This document shows positions 7,631 through 16,651 of a DNA stretch of 64,000 bases, piece after piece; the stretch's first letter is position 1; each line of letters begins with the position of its first letter. Under the pieces are notes generated by a model. The model had not been told where the DNA came from and made no database searches. It worked only from the letters and a program-made list of their open reading frames with translations. Source of the stretch: Sulfurimonas sp. HSL3-7 (GTDB lineage Bacteria > Campylobacterota > Campylobacteria > Campylobacterales > Sulfurimonadaceae); assembly GCF_039645985.1 (NCBI RefSeq), contig NZ_CP147919.1:1364001-1428000 (forward strand), in the 5' to 3' direction. The position numbers and the translations under genes were made by a program.

Positions 7631-8440
7631 TTACAGCAGCTTCTTCATCAACTCAATATGGTAGTTTTCCTGATAATTGATGAAGTCAAAAAACTGTGAA
7701 AGTTCCGTGTCATTGACGGCTTCGGCCAAGGCACGGCACTCCTCTTTCGCGTTCTCCTCCTCCTGGATACCGTTAATCACAAACTTCTCTATGTCGGTGA
7801 CCTTGTAGGTCATCTCATGCAGTTCGCGGGGCAGGGCCAGGATGCCCATCTGCGCCATCATATTCCCGAATGATTTGAGGTGGAAATGCGATTCATCAAT
7901 CAGATCCTGGAAAACATTGAAATGGAGCAGTTCGCCGGTACGTGCCTGCATATAGGCATAGACCAGAATAAGTTCATACTCTTTGTAGGACTCTTCGAAC
8001 AGGAAGATGGTCAGTGCATCGGTCTGCACGGCGTCAAGGTTCTTACTAGGCATTGTGCGGTGCATGTCGAAAGCGGTGACTCTGGCATCATTTTCACTGT
8101 TTTCGAGCAGAGAGGCAAGGTACTGGATGAGATAGTTCTCATCGGTGATGATCCTTGCCGTCAGGACGCCGGGTTCATAAACTTCCTGGGCCGCTTTGAT
8201 CTCCCGGATAAGGTATTGAAAGATCTCAAAGTTGCTTTCTCTCTTGTGCAGTGTCTTTGAACGGTCATAGTTGTAATCGTCACCCTTTTCAAGAAGAGAC
8301 TCCCCCAGCCATTTCATATGACGAAAGGCGATCATCGAAAAGTCATAGAGGCGCTCTTTGATCTCCCTGTTTTCGACAGCAAATGAGGCAAACAATATAT
8401 CGAGCCACAGTTCGTGTTTTACCTGGTAGAGCTTATTCAT
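7631..8440 (-). CDS. Ferritin-like (iron-binding) helical protein
   Basis: A 269-residue, almost wholly helical protein without signal peptide. Repeated acidic and His pairs resemble diiron ferritin-like helices: IFLFEESYKEYELILVYAY, DLIDESHFHLKSFGNMMAQM, and NYQENYHIELMKKLL, with Glu-x-x-His or Asp-x-x-His pairs in the last two. A second set of acidic helices in the N-terminal half suggests an internal duplication or a degenerate ferritin domain. The start ATG at 8440 overlaps the NifU-like gene by 8 bases, so the two are translationally coupled. The frame extends upstream, but only in the shadow of that gene. Iron delivery or storage for Fe-S assembly is a reasonable inference. Confidence 0.7.
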   Translation of the reverse strand: MNKLYQVKHELWLDILFASFAVENREIKERLYDFSMIAFRHMKWLGESLLEKGDDYNYDRSKTLHKRESNFEIFQYLIREIKAAQEVYEPGVLTARIITDENYLIQYLASLLENSENDARVTAFDMHRTMPSKNLDAVQTDALTIFLFEESYKEYELILVYAYMQARTGELLHFNVFQDLIDESHFHLKSFGNMMAQMGILALPRELHEMTYKVTDIEKFVINGIQEEENAKEECRALAEAVNDTELSQFFDFINYQENYHIELMKKLL

Positions 8441-8894
8441 TCTCATCCTTTGCTTCAATCTCGCAGCTCTCTTCGCTGTTGATGACATGCATCTCTTCTT
8501 TTTCGCCACGTTTGAGGTTTTCCAAATTAATGAGCGAGGCGATAAATGCGTTAAAGACCATTTCGGCACAGATGCGCTGCTGCGGCGTCACAATGCCGAT
8601 CTTCTGCTCAAGCAGTGCGATCGCTTTTTTCCCGTCTTCGATACTTTTGCCTTTGATGATCTCGGTAAACATTGAACCCACGACAACGGTGTCCTGGCAG
8701 CCGTTGGTCGCAAATCGGACATCGTTGATGGCGTCATTGTCGGTCTTGATGTAGAAAATGACGAACTCACCGGTCTTCTCATCATGAGCCACACCGATGC
8801 CGTTTGCATCGTCCAGCTTACCGTAATTCTGAGGATCCATCAGATGTTTTAATACTTCGGGGTTCATTCCTTCCGGTACTTCAATATTTTCCAT
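8433..8894 (-). CDS. NifU/IscU-like Fe-S cluster scaffold N-terminal domain protein
   Basis: A 153-residue protein with the IscU/NifU N-terminal signature HLMDPQNYGKLDDANGIG. Of the three cluster-ligand Cys of IscU, two are present: Cys66 (TNGCQDTVVV) and Cys109 (QQRICAEMVFNAF). The first is missing, with GVAHDEKTGEF where the Cys-Gly-Asp normally lies. An extra Cys144 lies in an acidic C-terminal tail (EESCEIEAKDENE). It is therefore probably a specialised or non-canonical scaffold, not the main IscU. It is followed without gap by a ferritin-like gene. An AAAGGA ribosome site precedes ATG 8894. Confidence 0.78.
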   Translation of the reverse strand: MENIEVPEGMNPEVLKHLMDPQNYGKLDDANGIGVAHDEKTGEFVIFYIKTDNDAINDVRFATNGCQDTVVVGSMFTEIIKGKSIEDGKKAIALLEQKIGIVTPQQRICAEMVFNAFIASLINLENLKRGEKEEMHVINSEESCEIEAKDENE

Positions 8895-8917
8895 ATGTTT
8901 TCCTTTATTATCCCCAT

Positions 8918-8937
8918 ATTTTACTAGATTTTACTAG
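8918..8937. repeat. Perfect tandem 10-bp repeat upstream of the NifU-like gene
   Basis: ATTTTACTAG occurs twice in direct succession, 24 bases upstream of the NifU-like start codon. One-turn spacing would suit cooperative binding of a regulator, perhaps iron-responsive, but no binding family is recognised. The remainder of 8938-9123 contains a TATAAA on the minus strand (8979-8984) as possible -10 and no other clear element. Confidence 0.4.
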
Positions 8938-9123
8938 TAATTTAGCACATATCTTTCACATCTGCACGGAGAAGGCGATTTATAGTGTAAATTGGAAAAG
9001 CTCTGTCGAACTATGGAGAAGAAAAAGTTCATGATCAACGATATAATCCGGATTGTAAGAATATGGTTTCACGTCCTGAGGAGATGAGAAACACAAAGTC
9101 AATCGTTACTGCAGTAAAAAATA

Positions 9124-9435
9124 TCAGGTAAAAAGTTCGGTGTGTTGACGTGCTTCCATATAGACATCATCAATAGTGACTGAACCCTTTGGTAGTTCAA
9201 AAACTGACATGCCATGCTGCTCGCAGATTGTACAGACAGAATCATCAAACGTATGGCAGACTGTTGCATCAGCACCGTGATCGCTGATCAGTTCGACGAC
9301 CAGACTGCTTTTCTTTGTGTTGTCAATGACCTTGTAATAACCCGTATCTGTATCGAGCAATGCAAAAAACGGCGCTTTGATGTACTCTTGAGAAATCGTT
9401 GTCGCTTCTCTGCGGTCGAGTGGAATTGCAATCAT
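9124..9435 (-). CDS. NifX/NifB-type dinitrogenase iron-molybdenum cofactor family protein
   Basis: A 103-residue protein of the NifX/NafY/NifB C-terminal superfamily: MIAIPLDRREATTISQEYIKAPFFALLDTD with a later SDHGADATVCHTFDDSVCTICEQHGM. These small proteins bind FeMo-cofactor precursors or other Fe-S species. No nitrogenase genes are visible in the window, so a general Fe-S or metal carrier role is equally possible. It has a strong AGGAG site. It lies upstream of the NifU-like/ferritin-like pair on the same strand but 229 bases away, so it may have its own transcript. Confidence 0.75.
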   Translation of the reverse strand: MIAIPLDRREATTISQEYIKAPFFALLDTDTGYYKVIDNTKKSSLVVELISDHGADATVCHTFDDSVCTICEQHGMSVFELPKGSVTIDDVYMEARQHTELFT

Positions 9436-9572
9436 AACTGACTCCTATCATATTTGGGTATCTATAAATATATCGTAGTAGAAATATTTTTAAATCACTT
9501 TTATGTTTAAAAAGTAAACATGCAGCATATACCACCTTTATATGGTTCTATATTGATAGGAAAAACGAAGTT

Positions 9573-9617
9573 ATATTATATAATATTGATAAAGAGAGGC
9601 CTGTTTTTCGATATAAT
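9573..9617 (+). promoter_or_regulatory. Promoter and palindrome upstream of YgiQ-family gene
   Basis: A T-rich stretch followed by TATAAT at 9612-9617 is a typical Campylobacterota promoter 32 bases before the radical SAM start codon. Just upstream, a perfect 14-base palindrome (ATATTAT/ATAATAT, 9573-9586) may be an operator, though such AT sequence can be chance. Confidence 0.5.
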
Positions 9618-9648
9618 TTCAAAACAATAATGCCTTGAAAGATCACCT

Positions 9649-11421
9649 ATGAGCAGAAAAAAACCTATTAAAAACAATACAGACGAAGCTGCTTTTAGTG
9701 AGAAGGACTTTCTTGTCACTACCCGTGAGGAGATGGAGCGCCGCGGCTGGAAACAGTGCGACGTCGTCCTGATCTCGGGTGATGCCTACATCGACTCGCC
9801 GTTCATCGGTACAGCGGTTGTCGGCCGCATGCTTGAACAGATGGGCTACAAGGTCGGCATCATCGGCCAGCCTGACATTGAAAACGGTGAAGATATCGGC
9901 CGCCTGGGCGAACCGCGCCTCTTCTGGGGTGTCAGCGGCGGGAGCATCGATTCAATGGTCTCCAACTATACCGCCACGAAGAAGTTTAGAAACAGTGACG
10001 ATTATACTCCCGGCGGCAAAAACAACAAGCGACCCGACCGCGCGGTGCTGGTCTATAGCAATCTGATACGCCGTTATTTCAAGAACACCGTACCGATCGT
10101 TCTCGGCGGCATCGAAGCGAGCCTGCGCCGCGTTACGCACTACGACTACTGGACCAACAAGCTCCGCAAGCCGATCCTTTTTGACTCCAAGGCCGACATT
10201 CTTATCTACGGCATGGGCGAGACTGCGCTCCGTGAACTGGTACATGCACTGGACGAGGGGAAAGAGTACCGCGACATCAGGGGGCTTTGCTACATCGCCA
10301 AAGAGCCGGTTGAGGCGTACCACCAGCTGCCGTCACATGACGAGTGCCTTAAGGAGAAAGAGAAGTTCATTGACCTCTTCGATCTTTTCTACGACAACAA
10401 CGATCCCATTTCGGCCAAGGGGCTATGCCAGAAGGTCGATACGCGCTACAGCATCCAGAACCCGCCGTGTGACTACCTGGATGAGAGTGAGATGGATGCC
10501 GTCTCGGCCCTGCCATTCACCCGCGAACTCCACCCCTACCACCGACCGCAGGGGAAGGTAAAGTGTCTTGAGACCATCAAGTTCTCCATCATGACCCATC
10601 AGGGGTGCTGGGGCGAGTGTAACTTCTGTGCCATCGGCGTTCATCAGGGCCGTACCATCCGCACCCGTTCCGAAGAATCCATCGTCGCCGAGGCCAAGGA
10701 GTTCACCACCTACAAAGATTTCAAGGGGATCATCTCCGATGTCGGCGGTCCGACGGCCAATATGTACGGCTACGAATGTAAGAAGAAGCTCAAACTCGGC
10801 ACCTGCGACCATCAGCGTTGTGTCGACTCCCGCCATCTCTGTTCATCGATGCGCGTTGACCACAGCCGCGTCATCAACATGATGAAGCAGGTGAGAGAAG
10901 TGCCGGGAGTCAAAAAGGCTTTCGTCGCTTCCGGGATCCGTTACGACCTGATCAACGAGGACCCGAAACACGGCTACTCCTATCTCAAAGAGCTGGTGCG
11001 CCACCACATCTCCGGTCAGATGAAAGTAGCGCCTGAGCATACGCAGCAGCACGTGCTGGACCTTATGGGCAAACCGGGCAAGCAGACGCTGATCGACTTT
11101 AAAAAGCTTTATGACAAGCTCAACCGGGAAGAGGGAAAAAAGCAGTTTCTGACCTACTACCTCATCGCGGCGCATCCCGGCTGCGAAGAGAAAGACATGC
11201 ACGAGCTGAAACGTTTTACGCAGGAGGAGCTCAAGATGAACCCCGAACAGGCACAGGTCTTTACGCCGACACCTGGAACCTACTCAGCAGTGATGTACTA
11301 TACCGAAATGGACCCGGTAACACGCAAGAAGATCTTTGTCGAGAAAGACACACGCCGTAAAGAGAAGCAAAAAGAGATCGTGGTCAAAAAGCAGGTTTTT
11401 AAAAGAGGATTTGCGAGTTAA
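9649..11421 (+). CDS. YgiQ-family (UPF0313) radical SAM protein
   Basis: A 590-residue radical SAM protein. The N-terminal domain (VVLISGDAYIDSPFIGTAVVGRMLE) resembles a cobalamin-binding fold. The core holds the unusual CX3CX2C cluster motif Cys320-Trp-Gly-Glu-Cys324-Asn-Phe-Cys327 characteristic of the YgiQ group. A second Cys-rich segment follows (GTCDHQRCVDSRHLC), which could hold another cluster, and the C-terminus is the short basic tail usual in this family. The reaction is not established. It has its own promoter and appears monocistronic. Codon usage is rich in C-ending codons, slightly unlike the AT-rich neighbours. Confidence 0.9.
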   Translation: MSRKKPIKNNTDEAAFSEKDFLVTTREEMERRGWKQCDVVLISGDAYIDSPFIGTAVVGRMLEQMGYKVGIIGQPDIENGEDIGRLGEPRLFWGVSGGSIDSMVSNYTATKKFRNSDDYTPGGKNNKRPDRAVLVYSNLIRRYFKNTVPIVLGGIEASLRRVTHYDYWTNKLRKPILFDSKADILIYGMGETALRELVHALDEGKEYRDIRGLCYIAKEPVEAYHQLPSHDECLKEKEKFIDLFDLFYDNNDPISAKGLCQKVDTRYSIQNPPCDYLDESEMDAVSALPFTRELHPYHRPQGKVKCLETIKFSIMTHQGCWGECNFCAIGVHQGRTIRTRSEESIVAEAKEFTTYKDFKGIISDVGGPTANMYGYECKKKLKLGTCDHQRCVDSRHLCSSMRVDHSRVINMMKQVREVPGVKKAFVASGIRYDLINEDPKHGYSYLKELVRHHISGQMKVAPEHTQQHVLDLMGKPGKQTLIDFKKLYDKLNREEGKKQFLTYYLIAAHPGCEEKDMHELKRFTQEELKMNPEQAQVFTPTPGTYSAVMYYTEMDPVTRKKIFVEKDTRRKEKQKEIVVKKQVFKRGFAS

Positions 11422-11543
11422 CTTACTACACTCCTGATCAAATCCATAGCGTATGTTCGATACCAATAGAAACATAATACCACCTGGAATATGTATTTCT
11501 ATTAATACAGCCTCTGTGAAAGGTCTGTACGCTAAAATCCCGT

Positions 11544-12881
11544 ATGAACATTTTAGTATTTGACACGCCCATGTTGGTTTCTGCTCTCATCATGACAATC
11601 ACGTTTATAGGCATCTTTACCGAGGGGCTGCACGGCTTCCATCGTACGAAATTTGCACTTCTTGGCGCCATGGCGATGGTGATCGCGGGACAGATGCTGG
11701 ACTTCTATTCTCCCGAAGACGCTATAGAGGCGATTGATTGGAATGTCGTGCTATTGTTGGGTACGATGATGACTATTGTGGCCATCATGATCCCCACCGG
11801 CGGTTTTCATATTATTGCCTACAATGTCGCCCACTATAGTCGCGGAAGACTCTTTTTACTGATGGTTCTAATCGGCTTGGCGGTATCTCTTTTCTCTCTT
11901 ATGCTTGACAATGTGACGACTGTTGTAATCTTTGGCCCCCTGATCGTACTGATCACCCAGGCATTAAAGGTCAATCCTGTTCCCTACCTCATCGCCGCTG
12001 CGATGCTTTCAAATGTCGGCGGTGTTGCCACCTTGGTGGGCGACCCGCCAAACCTGATGATCGGTTCTGCAGCACATATTGATTTCAGTACTTTTCTGAT
12101 GCATATGGGAGGCGTCGTCATGGTCGCATGGATAACGATCATGCTGGCGCTTCGGTTTATTTTCCGCAGAGAATTGAGCGAAATACCGTTGATACCTGAT
12201 TTCTCAAAATCCCTTGTGCTCGAAGACAGCAGGACATGGCAAGCTGCGATCTTGGCTCTGAGCATCATTGTCGTTTTGTTTATGGTGCACCACCTGCTTG
12301 GATGGGAGCCGTGGATGGTTGCCGCTTCCGGTTTTGTGTTTCTGCTCTTTATCGCACCAACGATCGATCTGGACAGCACCTTTGCAAAAGTGGAGATCAC
12401 GCTTTTGACTTTTTTTATTGCGCTCTTTATCCTGATCGGCGGCGCAGAACAGAGCCATTTTTTACAGTTTATCGGTACTTTTCTTCTCCCTTTCGTTAAG
12501 CATGATCTGCTGCTCTCAACGATCCTGCTTATGTGGATTGCCGCGCTTCTTTCCTCTCTGATCGACAACATCCCTTTTACCGTGGGGATGATCCCTGTGC
12601 TTCTGGGGCTGGAAGCGCACGGCATCAACATAACGCCTCTTTGGTGGGCATTGGCTATCGGTGTCGGCATGGGCGGTAACGGCACGCATCTGGGCTCTAC
12701 GGCCAATGTGTACGTTGTGACGCTCTCAGAACGCATCGCAAAAGAGTACAGTGATCCTTCTCTGGCGATCAAACCCGGAATGTGGTTTAGAAAAGGGACG
12801 CCCGCAATGCTGCTTTCGCTGCTGGTCTCTTCCGTATTGATGGTGATCTTTTTTGATTATTTTTCGACACCGATCCCCTAA
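11544..12881 (+). CDS. ArsB/NhaD-type ion transporter (SLC13 / P-protein family permease)
   Basis: A 445-residue membrane protein with about 11-12 hydrophobic segments. The repeated re-entrant motifs MLDNVTTVVIFGP (first half) and SLIDNIPFTVGMIPVLLG (second half), plus SNVGGVATLVGDPPNLMIGSAA, mark the ArsB/NhaD/CitMHS ion transporter superfamily. Family members exchange Na+/H+ or export arsenite; the DNxPxT pair with GDPPNLMIG is closest to the NhaD/P-protein branch. The precise substrate is unknown. No ars genes adjoin it. The ATG at 11544 lacks a good ribosome site; ATG 11571 is an alternative. Confidence 0.82.
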   Translation: MNILVFDTPMLVSALIMTITFIGIFTEGLHGFHRTKFALLGAMAMVIAGQMLDFYSPEDAIEAIDWNVVLLLGTMMTIVAIMIPTGGFHIIAYNVAHYSRGRLFLLMVLIGLAVSLFSLMLDNVTTVVIFGPLIVLITQALKVNPVPYLIAAAMLSNVGGVATLVGDPPNLMIGSAAHIDFSTFLMHMGGVVMVAWITIMLALRFIFRRELSEIPLIPDFSKSLVLEDSRTWQAAILALSIIVVLFMVHHLLGWEPWMVAASGFVFLLFIAPTIDLDSTFAKVEITLLTFFIALFILIGGAEQSHFLQFIGTFLLPFVKHDLLLSTILLMWIAALLSSLIDNIPFTVGMIPVLLGLEAHGINITPLWWALAIGVGMGGNGTHLGSTANVYVVTLSERIAKEYSDPSLAIKPGMWFRKGTPAMLLSLLVSSVLMVIFFDYFSTPIP

Positions 12882-12918
12882 TCGGTAGTAGAAAATAGTC
12901 TATTCTCAAAGGAAAACT

Positions 12919-13794
12919 GTGTTTAAAAGAACAGGTTCTATTCTCATTGTTTTTCTGATCTTCGCACTGCCCCTGGATGCCAAAAGCCTGCTTTATCAAG
13001 TCAGTTCTCCAAGCAGTACCGTCTATATACTGGGCTCCATACATCTGGCAAAACCGGAGCTCTACCCCCTGAGGAGTGTGATCGAAGAGTCTTATAACAA
13101 GAGCGATGTGCTGGTTGTTGAAGTCGATGCCGAAAGCAGTGAATCGATGATCGCCATGCAAAATGCTATGAAGACCTTGGGAACCTATCCTAAGGGCAGA
13201 ACGCTGCGGAGTGAATTATCGGAAACAACGTACAGGGCATTAAGGAGCTTTACCCGCAAGAGAGGCATACCCTTGGAGACCCTGGAGCCGATGCGCCCCT
13301 GGGTGGTGATGATGCAGCTCAGTATGACGGAGATGCTGCGTTTGGGCTACGCTCCCGAACTGGGCATAGACAAACATTTTCTTGACCGCGCCAAAGTGGA
13401 GAGAAAAGCGATTGTGGCGCTCGAGACCATTGAGGAGCAGATGACACTGCTCAGCAGAGAGGACAGGGCCTACCAGGAGAAGCTGCTGCGCTACACATTG
13501 GCATCGATGGATGAGATGGAAACGATGCTGAACAGATTGTTCACAAGCTGGAAAAACGGTGATGCTGAGGCGATGGAGAAGATGTTTCTTCTCCCCATGC
13601 AGAACGATGCGGATTTGAAAGATATCTATGATGACCTTGTGACCAGACGCAACTACAAGATGGCAGAGAAGATTATGGCTTACTTAGGTTCAGACAGAGA
13701 CTACTTTGTCGTTGTCGGAGCAGGGCATGTCGTCGGCAAGAAGGGGATAGTCGATCTGTTGGCGACTCAAGGCTATGACGTCCTGCAAAAATAA
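12919..13794 (+). CDS. TraB/GumN family protein
   Basis: A 291-residue secreted protein of the TraB/GumN family (Tiki-like fold). The start is GTG with AAAGGA 6 bases upstream. A signal peptide (FKRTGSILIVFLIFALPLDAKS) is followed by the two conserved GxxH motifs: GSIHLA near residue 40 and GAGHVVGKKGI near the C-terminus. These motifs bind metal in the related Tiki proteases. It is probably a periplasmic or lipidated metallohydrolase of unknown target. It follows the transporter by 37 bases and may be read from the same mRNA. Confidence 0.82.
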   Translation: MFKRTGSILIVFLIFALPLDAKSLLYQVSSPSSTVYILGSIHLAKPELYPLRSVIEESYNKSDVLVVEVDAESSESMIAMQNAMKTLGTYPKGRTLRSELSETTYRALRSFTRKRGIPLETLEPMRPWVVMMQLSMTEMLRLGYAPELGIDKHFLDRAKVERKAIVALETIEEQMTLLSREDRAYQEKLLRYTLASMDEMETMLNRLFTSWKNGDAEAMEKMFLLPMQNDADLKDIYDDLVTRRNYKMAEKIMAYLGSDRDYFVVVGAGHVVGKKGIVDLLATQGYDVLQK

Positions 13795-13894
13795 CGGAAA
13801 AAAATCGGATAGGCTCTTTTGTCCAATCTCAGAAATATAACAGGCATATACCTATACATTAAACAGTAAGATATATAGCGAATGAGGAAATCAT

Positions 13895-14428
13895 ATGCAA
13901 AAGATGTTGATCTGCTTCGCACTTTTTCTGATATCCGGCACGTTTTCTACACTACAGGCCGAAGGTTTTGATGCCGGTCTTGGGTTCGCACTTGTTAATC
14001 CCGGTGCATCGGAGGGATCGGACAAGGGCTTTGATATACAGCTCGGATATGAGCTGCCTGAAATTAACAGCTGGTACTTTGGCACACAGCTGCATGCGAT
14101 CAACGGCTTGACATCCAAGAGCGATGTTGATGACGAGAGGGCAAACGGTTCTGAGGGGAACAGTATCCTGGCCTTTGACTCGCAGGCACTTTATCTTACT
14201 GCGCGCCCGGAAAATTGGTGGGTCCAGTTCAATGCCGGCATGGTCCATGCCAACTATTATACGTTAGATAAAGATGCGAGCAATATCGGGACAGCTGTAG
14301 GTATAGGCGTTATGGTGGGTTCTGAAGACTTTCGACTGCACATGTTTGACTTTCATTGGTATCAATTCGGCGGTGACAGTTTCTTTGTCTATTCGTTCTC
14401 GATATTTTTGGTACCGGGTGCAATGTAG
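13895..14428 (+). CDS. Probable outer-membrane beta-barrel protein, uncharacterised
   Basis: A 177-residue protein with a clear signal peptide (MLICFALFLISGTFSTLQAEG) and a mature region of alternating hydrophobic/polar strands rich in Gly and aromatic residues, for example FDAGLGFALV, FDIQLGYELPEI, WYFGTQLHAI, WWVQFNAGMVHANYY, FRLHMFDFHWYQF and FFVYSFSIFLV. This suggests a small 8-strand barrel, although the terminal residue is Met and not the usual Phe/Trp. I do not recognise a family. A GAGGA site precedes ATG 13895. Confidence 0.6.
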   Translation: MQKMLICFALFLISGTFSTLQAEGFDAGLGFALVNPGASEGSDKGFDIQLGYELPEINSWYFGTQLHAINGLTSKSDVDDERANGSEGNSILAFDSQALYLTARPENWWVQFNAGMVHANYYTLDKDASNIGTAVGIGVMVGSEDFRLHMFDFHWYQFGGDSFFVYSFSIFLVPGAM

Positions 14429-14524
14429 CTTGAATCATTGTTCGCAGTCGCACAAATATGAAGATAACCGGGCTTTTTGAATTTAATAGAATGAGAGGGC
14501 TGTTTATCTATCAAAGAAACAGAC

Positions 14525-15549
14525 ATGCGATTCATCTCAATAATTACATATGGGGCAGTTTTGAAAAATAGAACAAAGATCTACAACTATTTTACTGCAT
14601 ACATAGAACCGAAATTCTATGGCGGTGTAACTGTACGGGACCGGCAGCGAATCGGAAGCCTGCTCTTTTTATCGGCATTTCTGGCCGTGTTTGTGATGCC
14701 GTTTGTCTGGGCAGGCGTCGATGTTTACACGGGCAGTTTTGATTTTGATGAAGTATTTCAAAGATCGACAAAGATCTTCTTTATCGGGTTCCCGTCTCTT
14801 TTTGTAATCTGGTTTCTTTTTCTAAATGAAAAAAATATTATCCGCACATACCAAAACAAGGTTGTTACACCATTGCTCCGTGAGTGGGACGCCAGTCTTG
14901 TCTATGAACCAATGAACGGTGTCAGCCATGAGGAGTTGCTGAACTCCAAGTTTATATGGCGTGATACGTTTACTCTGCAAAGCAATAATCTGATCTATAT
15001 ACAAGAGAATGATTCCCGTATTAAACTTGCGTACGCTGTGGCATCTCATTCCATTGGCGGAACGGGTGGCCGCAGCTATACCGATTTTGAAGGTCTCTTT
15101 ACCGTTGTCGAGAACAGTTTTCACACAGACGGTTCTATTTGTATTTTGTCAACTGCCGCACAACGGCATTTCGGGTATTTGGGCAAAGGTTCACTGCATA
15201 GCCATCATAAAGACCTGAAAAAGATCTTGATGGATGATCCGTCATTCGATAAACACTATGCGGTATACACGGACAATGGCACTGCTACAGGTCGAATTTT
15301 ACGTCAAAATGTTTGGAGAGGTTGACATTTCTTTCAAGTCAGAGAGGCTGGGGTGTCTTTGTTACACTCATTGACAAAAAAATATATATAGATTTTGAAG
15401 TAAAAGACCAAGGATTGTCGTTTCGTTTTTTTCATCCCGATTATGTCAATCTACTTAATAGGCAAGGTTATACTTTCGAACTTATAGAAAAGAGTTTTGA
15501 CATGATTACTGAGGTGAAAAATATTATCGGTCTGCTGCAAAAAAAGTGA
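14525..15549 (+). pseudogene. DUF3137-like membrane protein gene interrupted by a one-base frameshift
   Basis: Two adjacent frames together encode one DUF3137-like protein. The 5' part (14525-15325, 266 residues) has two membrane segments (LLFLSAFLAVFVMPFVW and FIGFPSLFVIWFLFL) and the FEGLF region. It loses the family pattern at GRILRQNVWRG and stops at 15325. In the -1 frame the expected continuation appears exactly where it is lost: after GRIL it reads TSKCLERLTFLSSQ, then RGWGVFVTLIDKKIYIDFE, ending at 15549. Adding one base in the TTTT run at 15297-15300 restores a single protein of about 341 residues. No convincing ribosomal slippery site is present. It is either a recent inactivation or a homopolymer sequencing error. 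The function of DUF3137 is unknown. Confidence 0.75.
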
Positions 15550-15697
15550 ATTTCAAGAAGCGATGTGTTGGAAAAAAGTAAAAATATGCAATATAGGATA
15601 TGCCTCAGTGCAGTAAAATATTTATTTTATGAATTCAGATTTATTCATATACATGTAGGGTGTTACTAGTTATAGTTATCATCAAGAGGTGATTTAT

Positions 15698-16651
15698 ATG
15701 TTGTTTAAAGAAAAAATATTTTTGTCGAATTGTGATTCCGTGAGGGAACAACCTTTAAATGAAGTGCGAAAAAGGATGTTGATTGGATTGGTATTTGGAG
15801 ATGGTGTGATATTGTCTCCCAATATTGTATTTGACAGTCTCGGCGTGTCGAGTGTATTGGAACAAAAAAATGTAATAAAATTTCTTAATGAAGAAGGCTA
15901 CGGTAACTTTGTTATCAGGGGTCTGAATATTGAAAATACTAAGTCGTTTGCGGAATACTTTGAAAACCTGCCAAACACGTACAAAGTTTCCAGCTTTAAT
16001 GGTAAAACAAAAGGCGAATTAACAAGCAGCGAATTGCAAACACTAAAATATCAAATACATACCCTTGATAATGTTATCAAAGAAGTTAACCCAAAATATG
16101 AAAATGCCTCCATCGTAACAAACAGTCTAACTTTGGAGATACAGAAAAGATTGTCTGATTTAGAGCAGAAGAAGGGATTGTATGGAAGCTATTTTTTCAA
16201 TAATGAGGAGTATCTGGACTTTCTGTCTAAATCCCAAAAATTGATCTCCAGATCCGAATGGTACCAATTTTTAAGTGATTTTTTTAAGAATGAACTACTA
16301 AAAATCAATACCATAAAAAATGAAATCATCGACCCCGCCTATAATTCACTGTTTATATACAGCGGCGAAGGTTTTATTCAGGACAATATAAAAATGTTAG
16401 ATAAAATTCCTGCACAGATATTATCTGCCGGTGTCACATTCAATGCATTAAGAAATGAAATAGAATTGATTAAATACGCATACGACAAGTTTGAGTTCAT
16501 ATCGACATTGGGCCAACTGGAATTGGCAAAATTTATCACAGGTAAAGCGATAAGTTTTATTGAGGACGAAATGTTGTCATTTTCATCTCGCAAAAACTGG
16601 TATGGTCTCTATCCGAAACTGGCGACGAAAATGGGGTTAGAGGTAAAATGA
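15698..16651 (+). CDS. Uncharacterised protein paired with a NUDIX hydrolase (AT-rich cassette)
   Basis: A 317-residue soluble protein that I do not recognise. It starts LFKEKIFLSNCDSVREQPLN, contains DGVILSPNIVFDSLGV (residues 35-50), a region resembling other NEEGYGNFVIRGL-type segments, and a long helical central part (LEIQKRLSDLEQKKGLYGSY). There is no signal peptide or transmembrane helix. ATG 15698 has a good AGAGGTGAT site; the frame extends to GTG 15689 but without one. The DNA is much richer in A and T than the genes on either side, and the stop overlaps the NUDIX start as ATGA. Together these suggest an acquired two-gene unit acting in a common process. Confidence 0.7.
   Translation: MLFKEKIFLSNCDSVREQPLNEVRKRMLIGLVFGDGVILSPNIVFDSLGVSSVLEQKNVIKFLNEEGYGNFVIRGLNIENTKSFAEYFENLPNTYKVSSFNGKTKGELTSSELQTLKYQIHTLDNVIKEVNPKYENASIVTNSLTLEIQKRLSDLEQKKGLYGSYFFNNEEYLDFLSKSQKLISRSEWYQFLSDFFKNELLKINTIKNEIIDPAYNSLFIYSGEGFIQDNIKMLDKIPAQILSAGVTFNALRNEIELIKYAYDKFEFISTLGQLELAKFITGKAISFIEDEMLSFSSRKNWYGLYPKLATKMGLEVK

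Noticed and set aside
9013-9086. Tiny plus-strand frame in the gap before the NifX-like gene
   Set aside because: A 24-codon basic frame without a ribosome site; no support beyond chance.
11984-12772. 262-residue minus-strand frame inside the ArsB/NhaD-type transporter gene
   Set aside because: Antisense shadow of the transporter; Ser/Ile-rich without motifs, while the plus-strand product has intact transport signatures.
15290-15312. Programmed -1 ribosomal frameshift in the DUF3137-like gene
   Set aside because: The local sequence does not form an XXXYYYZ slippery heptamer in frame, so a one-base indel is preferred.
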